Source of the DNA: JABIAG01 sp964561995 | GTDB taxonomy: Archaea; Nanobdellota; Nanobdellia; Woesearchaeales; JABIAG01 | Assembly: GCA_964561995.1 (NCBI GenBank) | Contig: CAZLQZ010000012.1 | Coordinates: 1-41,366 of the forward strand | Direction of reading: 5' to 3' | Length of the DNA: 41,366 bases | In this document: piece by piece, positions 23,151 to 30,544 of the stretch | Position numbering within the stretch: the stretch's first letter is position 1 | Layout: each line of letters opens with the position of its first letter | The notes under the pieces: generated by a model | Databases searched by the model: none | What the model was told of the DNA's origin: nothing | The model's input: only the letters and a program-made list of their open reading frames with translations | Made by a program: the position numbers and the translations under genes

Positions 23151-23419
23151 TACAAACCGAAGGTTTCTTGAAACGATCTCATTTCACTTAATTTATTCAA
23201 AACTTTATGTCCTTCTTCAGTCAAAATTAAATAATCATGTCCTTTTTTGCCTTGAATTTTATCGACTATATTCTTTTCGATTAATTCATCTAAATAAGTT
23301 TGCATTCTACCGTGAGAAAGATTACTTTTATACATTAAATGAGTGGGTTTTATTTTTTCTTTTTCCTGAATTATAGCCAACATATCAGCTACTATATCCA
23401 TTCTATTTCTTCTTGCCAT
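23150..23419 (-). CDS. Archaeal winged-helix regulator (HTH_45/ArnR1-like)
   Basis: 89-aa single-domain winged helix. Seen: RNRMDIVADMLAIIQ, then KPTHLMYKSNLSHGRMQTYL with the recognition helix, LIEKNIV, and the wing HDYLILTEEGHKVL. This is the standard pattern of the small archaeal repressors grouped as HTH_45. The gene overlaps the upstream 7TM protein gene by 17 bases on the same strand, suggesting a membrane sensor working with a DNA-binding partner (inference). DNA target unknown. Confidence 0.75.
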   Translation of the reverse strand: MARRNRMDIVADMLAIIQEKEKIKPTHLMYKSNLSHGRMQTYLDELIEKNIVDKIQGKKGHDYLILTEEGHKVLNKLSEMRSFQETFGL

Positions 23420-24107
23420 GTTTTAATAACACCAATGTTGTCAATAACAAAAATAACCCCATAAATTGAATTAATCCCGATATTGCATAAACAAACCAAG
23501 TCGGATTAACAACCAAAAAACCAATTTGACTTATTGATAGAAAAATAAAACAAAATGATAACATTAAAGTTAATCCATTTTTATTTTCCAAATATTTTTT
23601 ATGATATGATAAAGCTACAAAACATAAGAATAAAAATATAATTAAATGAAATAATTTATAATTTGTTATGCTTAAATAAGAAACTGCCAACAATAAAAAG
23701 GCCATAATTGAATGATCGAACATATTTCTTTCATGAAATGTTTGATATAATAAGTACAACCCACCCAATAATAAAAATCTAAATATAAATATTGCAATCA
23801 ACTGAAAAATATGTATTGAAGAATTTGCTAAATATACTGATTCAACTATTCCAATTAAAGAAGTATTAAAAAAGTCATAATGTATCGATAAATTAACAAA
23901 TAATTGAATTAAATATGCTAATGAAAGTGTAGAAAATGCCCAAGTAAAAACAAAAAAAGTTTTTCTTTTAGATAATTTATAATAAGAATAGCCAATATAA
24001 GCAATAAAAGCCATAACAATAATACTCATAAAGTCAACTACAAATGCACCTTTAAAATAAATATCGTGATTAGTCAAAAACATATTGTATTGGCTTAGTA
24101 AGTACAT
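23403..24107 (-). CDS. Seven-helix membrane protein paired with a winged-helix regulator
   Basis: 234 aa with about seven hydrophobic helices and few charged residues (for example VVDFMSIIVMAFIAYIGY, AFSTLSLAYLIQLFVNL, GLIQFMGLFLLLTTLVLL), short loops and a basic C-terminal KHGKKK. No catalytic motif is visible. Such 7TM proteins coupled to an HTH gene occur in several archaea, and a sensor role is plausible. The 17-base overlap with the regulator gene argues for coordinated synthesis. Confidence 0.65.
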   Translation of the reverse strand: MYLLSQYNMFLTNHDIYFKGAFVVDFMSIIVMAFIAYIGYSYYKLSKRKTFFVFTWAFSTLSLAYLIQLFVNLSIHYDFFNTSLIGIVESVYLANSSIHIFQLIAIFIFRFLLLGGLYLLYQTFHERNMFDHSIMAFLLLAVSYLSITNYKLFHLIIFLFLCFVALSYHKKYLENKNGLTLMLSFCFIFLSISQIGFLVVNPTWFVYAISGLIQFMGLFLLLTTLVLLKHGKKK

Positions 24108-24206
24108 TATAAAGTAGTAAATTATTTCTTTTAAAAAACTTATGAATTTTTAATCTGTATTTAGTATGCATAACGTATTAATAAAGGATTTACAAAACAA
24201 ATGATA

Positions 24207-24288
24207 TTGGTCTCCCTGACCAAGTTTGCCGCCTTGAAAAAAAGGCGGCGTTTATTGCCACTCACCTGTTGCCCCATAAGGGGCAACA
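24207..24288 (+). ncRNA. Three-hairpin structured RNA element
   Basis: Three tight hairpins in 82 bases: TTGGTC-TCCCT-GACCAA (24207-24223), GCCGCCTT-GAAAAA-AAGGCGGC (24228-24249) and TGTTGCCCC-ATAA-GGGGCAACA (24267-24288). All stems are perfect and G+C rich in a region that is otherwise strongly A+T rich. Just after it comes ACACCTCAC (24289-24297), which resembles the 3' end of 16S rRNA. The element precedes two tiny ORFs and may be their regulatory leader or a separate small RNA. The strand is assigned from the downstream ORFs; hairpins alone do not fix it. No known riboswitch class was recognised. Confidence 0.6.
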
Positions 24289-24305
24289 ACACCTCACTAA
24301 TCACG

Positions 24306-24413
24306 ATGATTGAAGAAATATATGATGAAAAATATAGGGAAGAATTACTTGACAACGATGCACTAGAAAGTTTTGAAGAAGCTTTTTTAATAGGATACGA
24401 GGAGGCAGAATAA
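24306..24413 (+). CDS. Small acidic protein (35 aa)
   Basis: Starts MIEEIYDEKYREELL and ends EEAFLIGYEEAE. Very acidic, helical. The in-frame ATG at 24201 would extend it through the hairpin element (70 aa, basic N-terminal part), but the hairpin structure makes that extension unlikely. Its stop overlaps the start of the next small ORF, whose GAGGAGG ribosome-binding site lies inside this gene. Function unknown. The final segment (acidic, then F-x-x-GY-E-E-A) looks like a conserved module, but I cannot name a family. Confidence 0.5.
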   Translation: MIEEIYDEKYREELLDNDALESFEEAFLIGYEEAE

Positions 24414-24508
24414 TGGAAAATTGGTTTGAATCATATGATCAAGAATGGATTTTTTTACAATCAATAAAAAATAATAAAAAAAATCATTGGGTTAAGGTTG
24501 CTTCTTAA
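24413..24508 (+). CDS. Small protein (31 aa) translated from a strong ribosome-binding site
   Basis: Starts MENWFESYDQEWIFLQ and ends NHWVKVAS, with three tryptophans in 31 residues. The GAGGAGG at 24398-24404 lies 8 nt before the ATG, and the ATG shares its A with the previous stop (TAATG), so translation is coupled. It converges with the PAC2 gene and overlaps its end by 4 bases. The strong ribosome-binding site is the main evidence that it is real. Function unknown. Confidence 0.45.
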   Translation: MENWFESYDQEWIFLQSIKNNKKNHWVKVAS

Positions 24509-25209
24509 CCGACATAACTAATTTGTTTTTCTTTTACAGCTTCGGCCGCCATTTGACCTTTTTGCACTAAGTTTTTAATTTTAGTTTCAAAAAGCTCGGC
24601 TTGTTTTACTAATGGCTTAGGATCAATTTTTAAGCCTAAATAAGAATCTAATGCTTTTATGATTCTTGATGCCGCCCTAGAATCCGGTAAATCAGTCTGA
24701 GTTTCTGCAAATAAAGATACAAATGCACCCTTATTTATTGAGAGTAATGCAGCAGTAACTCCAAGAACAATCCCTTCTTTCATTACTTGAATTCCTGCAG
24801 CTTCCAATTTTTTTGAAATAACAGGTTTATTTGAATAAAAGAAAACAGTGGTTGAAGGTTTTGCTTGATTTAATACTCCTTCAACACTAATAATTTGTTT
24901 TGCTTGTAAATCCTTAGCAATACCTTGAATAGCTTTTGAAATATCCCATTCTACTTTTGTTCCAGGAGAAATAGAATGAATTATTAAAAGATTGAATTTT
25001 TTATTGTAAAATATAGTAATAGGTTTAATTAATTTTTCACCATGAATCGCTACCACAGGAGATGATTCTTTAATAATAATTTGACCAATTTCTTCACATT
25101 GTAAATGATTGATTAAATATTCTGTTGTAATTGTTCCAACTAATCCAAATCCAGGAAAACCTTCGATGATTGTAACACCTTTAGGTTTTTTATTGAGTAT
25201 TAATTCCAT
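24505..25209 (-). CDS. PAC2-family protein (proteasome-assembly-chaperone-like)
   Basis: 234 aa. Seen: TIIEGFPGFGLVGTITTEYLI near the N-terminus is the PAC2 hallmark, followed by ESSPVVAIHGEK, LIIHSISPGTKVEW, and FAETQTDLPDSRAASRIIKAL toward the C-terminus. Archaeal members (PbaA/PbaB-like) are related to proteasome assembly chaperones and to ATP-grasp-associated proteins; a chaperone role in this organism is inferred from family only. It is monocistronic and divergent from the 25302 gene. Confidence 0.85.
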   Translation of the reverse strand: MELILNKKPKGVTIIEGFPGFGLVGTITTEYLINHLQCEEIGQIIIKESSPVVAIHGEKLIKPITIFYNKKFNLLIIHSISPGTKVEWDISKAIQGIAKDLQAKQIISVEGVLNQAKPSTTVFFYSNKPVISKKLEAAGIQVMKEGIVLGVTAALLSINKGAFVSLFAETQTDLPDSRAASRIIKALDSYLGLKIDPKPLVKQAELFETKIKNLVQKGQMAAEAVKEKQISYVG

Positions 25210-25301
25210 TGTAACTTTTATGTTGTATAACTTGTATTTAAGTTTTTTGTTATGTTTTTTATCACAATAATCTTTTTAAAAATGTACTTATTTAACAGAT
25301 A

Positions 25302-26933
25302 ATGAATCTTAAGAAATATATAAAAAGTGAAGGTTTTTCACAATTAGGATTTGCAAGTGCAAGTATAATCTTTTTTAGTGTTTTGATAAACAACAGCATT
25401 AAATCCAATCCAAATAGATTTTCTCCTCTCTTTTCAACTAAACAGGAAATAGTTTTAACAAAACCCAAATCAGTTAAAAAAGATTGCGACTATACACAAT
25501 TTTTACAACATCCCCATTCATCTGAACTTGAAGAAATCCTAGGAGATGATTTTGAAAATTATTTAATTGATGATTACTCAGAATTTTTAGATGTTTGTGA
25601 TAAAAAAGACTTAGAAAATTTAAAAAGATATAAAGAAGACATAGGTGATTCAGTTTTAATTCATTATTTTTTTGAAGATTTTTTTCCATTATTAAATAAA
25701 GGATTATCTTATGATGAAGTAAAAAAAATTCCATCACATAAAATAAATTATTTTAAGAAATTGGATGGTGCTCAAGCAAAAAAAAGAATGCGTTTTGGAA
25801 TAAAATTAGAAAATCTTGTTGGAAATTGTTCACCTTACCTTACTGATGATGAATTTATAACATTTTCTAATAATAAACTCGCATTAGATTTTGCAACAAT
25901 AATTGGAAAAGATTTTTCTTATGCAGGATTAGATGATTATAATAGATTTTTATTAGGTAAAGATAAAAAAGATCTAGAAGTACTTGCTAGATTTAAAACT
26001 GTTACAGGAACAGATTTTCGTATGATATTTGGATTATATGGCAATAAACTATTATGTCCCGGTCTTATTGAGACTGCAGAAATAAAAGGAACAAATTTTC
26101 ATAGGTCGATGATTGATGAATACTCAATTTTATTAAAAAATGGAATTCAACCCAGCACATTAGCTAAATTACGTCTAGTAGATGCATATGATTTAGTTAA
26201 TTTTGTTGAATTAATTCCCAAAGAGATTATGTCTTGTTTAACTTCTAATACAAAAGAATACCCCATAAATGTTGCATCCAGCAATCCTGTTTTTGGTGCT
26301 GACGTTAATAAACTAAAAACACATCTAAAAAAATGGCTTTCAAAAAAAGATCATTGTTATAGAAAAAATACAGATTATTATGAAGATCCTTCACAAATTG
26401 ATCGCGTTGAAAATATTAACATGCTATATTTGGTCAAAGGATATGCAGATTATTTAGATAATAACAAAAATATTGAAACTATAGCAGAAAGATTAAAATA
26501 TGATATTGAAGAAGATCATTTTTCAGAGTCCGGAGGATTAGTAGTTTTTGATGAAGATTATAAAGTAATTTTTATAGATACAAATAAAGAGCTTAATAAT
26601 TTAGAAAATAATGGCAGCTATCATCTTCCAAGATGGTTTAAATATGTTGGTAGAATTGGAACTATTCACTTTCATGCAACAACAAATGATTCAACCGAAT
26701 TTTCAGGACCAAGTGGTAATGCTAAATCTGCTAGGAAATATTTTAATGGCGACATAGGATGTTTAATAAACAATAATGCATCAAATCCTTATGAAGTTAG
26801 TTGTGTTGTAACTAAACTTAAAGGAAGAAAATTTAATGCTGATGTTTATTTTAGGGATGTAAAAGAATGTTTAATTGGAAAAAAGAATTCTTTACAATGT
26901 ATTGTAATTGACATGGGAACTTATGAATATTAA
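25302..26933 (+). CDS. Membrane-anchored protein with internal repeats and a possible MPN/JAB-like C-terminal domain
   Basis: 543 aa. Seen: one N-terminal hydrophobic helix (about residues 15-31); degenerate repeats in the first half, with cores IDDYSEFLDVCDKKDLENL, LDDYNRFLLGKDKKDLEVL and IDEYSILLKNGIQPSTLAKL; and a C-terminal region from about residue 410 with ESGGLVVFD, GTIHFHATTND and FSGPSG. The order Glu, H-x-H, P-S resembles a JAB/MPN metalloprotease, but the usual aspartate of S-x-x-D is not evident. I do not recognise the full protein. A TATA-like TTTTTAAAA about 25 nt upstream supports the start. The following gene has a separate promoter. Confidence 0.55.
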   Translation: MNLKKYIKSEGFSQLGFASASIIFFSVLINNSIKSNPNRFSPLFSTKQEIVLTKPKSVKKDCDYTQFLQHPHSSELEEILGDDFENYLIDDYSEFLDVCDKKDLENLKRYKEDIGDSVLIHYFFEDFFPLLNKGLSYDEVKKIPSHKINYFKKLDGAQAKKRMRFGIKLENLVGNCSPYLTDDEFITFSNNKLALDFATIIGKDFSYAGLDDYNRFLLGKDKKDLEVLARFKTVTGTDFRMIFGLYGNKLLCPGLIETAEIKGTNFHRSMIDEYSILLKNGIQPSTLAKLRLVDAYDLVNFVELIPKEIMSCLTSNTKEYPINVASSNPVFGADVNKLKTHLKKWLSKKDHCYRKNTDYYEDPSQIDRVENINMLYLVKGYADYLDNNKNIETIAERLKYDIEEDHFSESGGLVVFDEDYKVIFIDTNKELNNLENNGSYHLPRWFKYVGRIGTIHFHATTNDSTEFSGPSGNAKSARKYFNGDIGCLINNNASNPYEVSCVVTKLKGRKFNADVYFRDVKECLIGKKNSLQCIVIDMGTYEY

Positions 26934-26997
26934 ATTATTAATAATTATTTTTATTTAAAACATAAATCTTTAAAAGCGTTATTTTATTTTTATCATC

Positions 26998-27900
26998 ATG
27001 GCTAATAATATTAATAATCAAACAATTGTTACAGACGGATATAATATTGGATATTTAGTAGCTAATTTAACTAGCGGACAACTAGCTCACTATAATAATA
27101 ACGAAAGGCTACTTCAGGGTGCAGATTTTCTTCATCCTAATCAAATTTTAGCTGCAAGTTTTGATGGAAAAAGTGAATCAATATTGCCAATTAAATGTTC
27201 AGTTCACCTTGATTATCTTTCTATTCATATTGAAGGTACTAATTTACAAGGTTTAGCAAGATATAAAACTCAAAAAGACGAAGAGATATGTAATATTAGT
27301 TTTAAACCAAAATTGGGTTATGATTTTAAAGATTTAATTGCAAAAGATAATACAGGCTTATTTATTAGACCTACAAAAAAATCTATTGAAGCTAAACTTA
27401 CTGAAGCCGAACAAAATGCAGAAAAATTTAGTTTTTTTAAGGACCAGGTAAAAATTGCTCAAATATGGGCAAATATTGCAAGTTATAATATACCAGAATC
27501 TAGAATTTTAAGAATTAATAAAAAATATGAAGCAGCTCACGTAAATAACTATCAAACCAATCTTACTGAAAAGTTAGATGCAATGGTTAATTGTTTTGGT
27601 GATTTTGAAACACTATTATTTGAAGAAGAATTTTTTACTTATATTGATGAATTTAAAAAAATGTTACCTAAAATTACCATTCCAGAAGATGAAGAAGTGA
27701 AAATAAAAATTCACTTAATAGGTAATAACTATGAAGGATTATGTAAAGAAATATACGAATGCGCAAGAATAGAAATGCAACAAACTATCGATCAACTTCA
27801 AGAAAATGTGCATAGAGCGTTACAGGGTTTTGGAACATCTAGAAGTTTAAATAGTGAAATAAAAAGAATTTGTCCCACCCTATTAAATAAATCCAAATGA
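26998..27900 (+). CDS. Unrecognised 300-aa protein
   Basis: No family recognised. The first half looks beta-rich (SILPIKCSVHLDYLSIHIEG), the second half helical and charged, with EAEQNAEKFSFFKDQVKIAQ and a C-terminal CARIEMQQTIDQLQENVHRA. No membrane helix or signal peptide. A TATA-like CTTTAAAAG about 25 nt before the ATG suggests a leaderless message. It is followed by 150 bases of A+T-rich sequence containing the promoter of the next gene. Confidence 0.55.
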   Translation: MANNINNQTIVTDGYNIGYLVANLTSGQLAHYNNNERLLQGADFLHPNQILAASFDGKSESILPIKCSVHLDYLSIHIEGTNLQGLARYKTQKDEEICNISFKPKLGYDFKDLIAKDNTGLFIRPTKKSIEAKLTEAEQNAEKFSFFKDQVKIAQIWANIASYNIPESRILRINKKYEAAHVNNYQTNLTEKLDAMVNCFGDFETLLFEEEFFTYIDEFKKMLPKITIPEDEEVKIKIHLIGNNYEGLCKEIYECARIEMQQTIDQLQENVHRALQGFGTSRSLNSEIKRICPTLLNKSK

Positions 27901-28002
27901 TATTTCAACAATATTTAATCAATTCAAATAAATAAAAAATAAAAATTGAGAAATATGTTTACTCAAAGTTATTTTCTAAAGATATAAAGCATATAAATAA
28001 CA

Positions 28003-28044
28003 TTTATATACTATATAAGGTATATTTAACTTAAGTGTGGAGGG
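28003..28044 (+). promoter_or_regulatory. TATA box and ribosome-binding site of the HPF-like gene
   Basis: TTTATATAC at 28003-28011 and GGAGGG at 28039-28044, 7 nt before the ATG at 28052. Transcription about 26 nt from the TATA box would leave a short leader containing the ribosome-binding site. Confidence 0.6.
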
Positions 28045-28051
28045 ATAAATT

Positions 28052-28369
28052 ATGGCAGAGGAAGATATTGTAAGTTTAGGTGGGAATATAGAACTTTCTG
28101 GATTTCGTGAAGTAGAAAAAATTAACAATGTTGTAATTAATAAAATTGTTGGAAATTATGCCCGAAAATTTACTGATGGATGTGAAAATTTTCAAAAACT
28201 TCAATTACAATTAAAAACTATTCACGACACAGGAAACAGCAAAAAAGTAGAACTTCATGCAAAATTAACAGACAATGGAAAAGTTCATGCTTCGCAAGTA
28301 GTCGATAGGAACTTATACTTTGCATTAGATGCAGTTCTTAAAAAATTAAAATCAGCTGTTGAAAAATAA
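28052..28369 (+). CDS. HPF/YfiA-like small protein
   Basis: 105 aa with the likely order beta-alpha-beta-beta-beta-alpha. Seen: NIELSGFREVEKINNVVINKIVGNYARKF-type first half (strand, then helix), LQLQLKTIH, KVELHAKLTDNGKVH and DRNLYFALDAVLKKLKSAV. The pattern resembles the ribosome-hibernation/sigma-54-modulation fold, in which the protein binds the small ribosomal subunit. It is not a confident match to the bacterial family. The strong promoter and ribosome-binding site indicate high expression. It converges with lgt, three bases away. Confidence 0.5.
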   Translation: MAEEDIVSLGGNIELSGFREVEKINNVVINKIVGNYARKFTDGCENFQKLQLQLKTIHDTGNSKKVELHAKLTDNGKVHASQVVDRNLYFALDAVLKKLKSAVEK

Positions 28370-28372
28370 ATC

Positions 28373-29128
28373 TTATTTTTTTTTATAAATATAAATCATT
28401 CCAACAATACCAGAAATTAATACAAAAATATTTAGAAATTGTCCTTGTGTCATTCCTAATATGAATCCTTCTGGCATTCTCCAAAATTGTTCTACAATAG
28501 ACCTTAATATTGCATACATTATAAGCAATAAAAAAAAGATAAACCCATCTGGTTTTTTACCTTTAAATTGCCATAAAGTGCCAAAGATTAAAAAATTCTT
28601 AAATACTTCATATAATTGAGAAGGATGTCTACATCCATTATAACCTCTAAAATTAAAACACCAAGAAACATTTGTTATTCTTCCAACTAATTCACCATTA
28701 ATAAAATTACCAAGTCTTCCAAACATCAATCCTAATGATCCTGGAATTGCAATAATATCTGCTAATTTTAAAAAAGGAATTTTTTTCTTTTTTGAAAAGA
28801 ACCAAGCTCCTAATACAAAACCAATTAATCCACCATGAAAACTTAATCCGCCTTGCCAAACTGCAAAAATGCTTAAGAGATTGTGAAAATAATAAACTGG
28901 ATGATAAACTAGAACATGAATTAATCTTGCAAATATCACCATGCAAACCGCTAAATAAACTAATAAATCACCTACATCATTTTTATTTAATTCAACATTA
29001 AAATCTTTTGAAATTTTTAATATAATAAAATAAGCTAAAATAAAACCAATAACATACATTAACCCATACCATCTAATTTGAAAAAATCCCAAATTTAATA
29101 AAATTGGATTTAATGTATGATTAAACAT
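28373..29128 (-). CDS. lgt: Prolipoprotein diacylglyceryl transferase
   Basis: Transfers diacylglycerol to the lipobox cysteine of exported prolipoproteins in bacteria. Seen: IRWYGLMYVIGFILAY (N-terminal YG helix), GGLSFHGGLIG with the essential histidine, the signature GRLGNFINGELVG with the key arginine, asparagine and glutamate, RHPSQLYE, and a C-terminal RSIVEQFWR. 251 aa with about seven membrane helices, the normal layout. This bacterial-type enzyme is unusual in archaea, where lipids are ether-linked. It follows a tail-anchored acidic protein gene after one base, probably one operon. Confidence 0.92.
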   Translation of the reverse strand: MFNHTLNPILLNLGFFQIRWYGLMYVIGFILAYFIILKISKDFNVELNKNDVGDLLVYLAVCMVIFARLIHVLVYHPVYYFHNLLSIFAVWQGGLSFHGGLIGFVLGAWFFSKKKKIPFLKLADIIAIPGSLGLMFGRLGNFINGELVGRITNVSWCFNFRGYNGCRHPSQLYEVFKNFLIFGTLWQFKGKKPDGFIFFLLLIMYAILRSIVEQFWRMPEGFILGMTQGQFLNIFVLISGIVGMIYIYKKK

Positions 29129-29129
29129 C

Positions 29130-29540
29130 TTATAATCTTAATAACCACCAAAGTACTGCAGCTAATATGATTATTAATATAATTGAAATAGTAACGAATT
29201 TCTTAGAACCATCACCTTTGTCTTCAAGTTCATCATCATCTTCAGGAATAATTTCAACTTCTTCTGAAGATTCGTTCTTTTCATTATCTTCTTCAACTAA
29301 TTCATCAGATTTTTGAATAGGTTCAGATTCAAATTCTTTTTCTATTGATTCTTCAACTGGTTTTTCAACAGATTCTTGTTCAGTTTCAATTGTTTCTTCT
29401 TTTACTGGTTCAGACATAACAGGTTCTTCTGTATCTTTGCCAACATCATCAATAGCTTTTTCAGTTTCTTTTAAATCTTGTTCAATTTCTTCTAATGATT
29501 CTTCATTTAAATCATCAATATTTGTTTTTTCTTCTGCCAT
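29130..29540 (-). CDS. Acidic tail-anchored membrane protein
   Basis: 136 aa. The first 110 residues are highly acidic and of low complexity (Glu, Asp, Ser, Pro, Lys), with likely disorder; the last 25 form one hydrophobic helix (FVTISIILIIILAAVLWWLL) ending RL. There is no signal peptide, so it is probably tail-anchored with the acidic part in the cytoplasm. A TATA-like TTTATATAC (about 29587-29595, minus strand) lies upstream. Function unknown; the position directly ahead of lgt suggests cotranscription. Confidence 0.6.
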   Translation of the reverse strand: MAEEKTNIDDLNEESLEEIEQDLKETEKAIDDVGKDTEEPVMSEPVKEETIETEQESVEKPVEESIEKEFESEPIQKSDELVEEDNEKNESSEEVEIIPEDDDELEDKGDGSKKFVTISIILIIILAAVLWWLLRL

Positions 29541-29646
29541 TTTTTAATATAACCCCATCTATTTACTTAAATTCTTAATTAATAGTATATAAATATTATT
29601 GTATTTAAATAAGATTATTGAGAGCATTCAATAATAGTAACGAAAG

Positions 29647-29710
29647 TTTAAATACTAATGTCACAAAAAAATAAAATAAGAGTGTCATATATTGATACTT
29701 AAAAGAGGTG
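29647..29710 (+). promoter_or_regulatory. TATA box and extended Shine-Dalgarno of the 29716 gene
   Basis: TTTAAATA (29647-29654) and the extended ribosome-binding site AAGAGGTGAT (29703-29712), which can pair with eight bases of the archaeal 16S tail (ATCACCTC). The 16 bases ATACTTAAAAGAGGTG (29695-29710) recur exactly before the pilin-like gene at 36716. Confidence 0.6.
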
Positions 29711-29715
29711 ATATT

Positions 29716-30072
29716 GTGAAAGAAGTAGCAAAATGGGTACTTATGGTTAGTTTAGTTCTTGCATTAGTGTTAGGTATAGCTGCAGGAATAGGACAAGCAT
29801 GGGCTCTAAACGAATGGTTAGTATTGTTATTAGTTGTTCTAGGATTAGTTATTGGAATACTAAGTCTAGGGGAAGAAGAAGTAACAGGTGTATTAGTAGC
29901 ATCAGCAACTGTATTAATTGCAGGTAGTGCAAATTTAGTAACTCTGAATACATTGATTCCAAAATTAGGAACAATCTTATCAGCAGTTATGGGAGACGTA
30001 GTTTTAATCGTTGCTCCAATGGCATTAGTTTTAGCAATCAAAGCAGTTTGGGACTTTGTAGCTGAAGAATAA
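29716..30072 (+). CDS. Small four-helix membrane protein
   Basis: 118 aa from GTG 29716, chosen because the ribosome-binding site ends 5 nt before it; the TTG at 29692 lies upstream of that site. Four hydrophobic segments: WVLMVSLVLALVLGIAAGI, LVLLLVVLGLVIGILSL, GVLVASATVLIAGSANLV and VVLIVAPMALVLAIKAVW. It has an unusually Ala/Gly/Leu/Val-rich composition and codons somewhat less A+T-biased than its neighbours, as in highly expressed genes. No known function. The shared leader with a pilin-like gene suggests a surface or membrane role (inference). Confidence 0.65.
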   Translation: MKEVAKWVLMVSLVLALVLGIAAGIGQAWALNEWLVLLLVVLGLVIGILSLGEEEVTGVLVASATVLIAGSANLVTLNTLIPKLGTILSAVMGDVVLIVAPMALVLAIKAVWDFVAEE

Positions 30073-30084
30073 ATTTTAAAAATT

Positions 30085-30105
30085 ATTTTTTTTATTTTTT
30101 ATTTC
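30085..30105 (+). terminator. Oligo-T terminator after the 29716 gene
   Basis: Near-continuous T run (15 of 16 bases) 13 bases after the stop codon, on the coding strand. Archaeal polymerases terminate at such runs without a hairpin. Confidence 0.5.
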
Positions 30106-30107
30106 TA

Positions 30108-30330
30108 TTATTTTAAAATTGGATGACAAACACCATTTTCTTGAACGCATTTAATATAATCTATTGTAAAAGGTTCTCTAGAAGTTATTACTATTTTTTT
30201 CTTATAAATCTAACTTATTTAATTTAACATGTTGTAAGGGATTTAATACAACTCCAATTGGACATGCATTACCATTATCAAATTTAAATTGTGGAAGAAT
30301 AATCACTCCAAACAGGACACACACAATAAT
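30108..30330 (-). pseudogene. Broken gene remnant, two frames
   Basis: Minus-strand open stretch at 30202-30330 (VCVLFGVIILPQFKF, NACPIGVVLNPLQHVKL) ends in a stop, and a second at 30108-30209 (KKKIVITSREPFTIDYIKC, QENGVCHPILK) begins in another frame next to an A run. A one-base indel in the A run would join them, giving one cysteine-containing protein of about 75 residues. The content looks protein-like but no start codon with signals is visible. I read it as a decayed gene; two tiny genes are a weaker alternative. Confidence 0.4.
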
Positions 30331-30338
30331 TTAAAACC

Positions 30339-30482
30339 CTAGTCATCATAAAGTGAAAGTCCCATAACATTTTCTAAAGTAACTTCATCAGGATTAACTT
30401 CTCTTGTTTCTGCAATAGCATAAAGACTTTTTTGTATTATTGTTTTATCATCAGTTAAAAGAAAGAAATTTTTCTTATTAAA
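30339..30482 (-). pseudogene. Gene fragment without a start codon
   Basis: Minus-strand frame open for 47 codons up to a stop at 30339, with coding-like content: FFLLTDDKTIIQKSLYAIAE and NPDEVTLENVMGLSLYDD. There is no ATG, GTG or TTG start at its upstream end. It appears to be the 3' part of a deleted gene. No family recognised. Confidence 0.4.
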
Positions 30483-30544
30483 TCAAAATTTTGTAAAAAG
30501 AATTATATAATAAAAAGATAATAAAAATAAAAAATTTAAATAAA

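Noticed and set aside
24201..24413. 70-codon ORF starting at ATG 24201 through the hairpins
   Set aside because: The first 35 codons lie on perfect RNA hairpins and give an unrelated basic sequence; the internal ATG 24306 gives a coherent small acidic protein. Kept as a weak alternative.
29685..30041. Thr/Asn/Pro-rich minus-strand ORF
   Set aside because: Shadow of the small membrane protein gene on the plus strand, which has a promoter, a ribosome-binding site and proper membrane helices.
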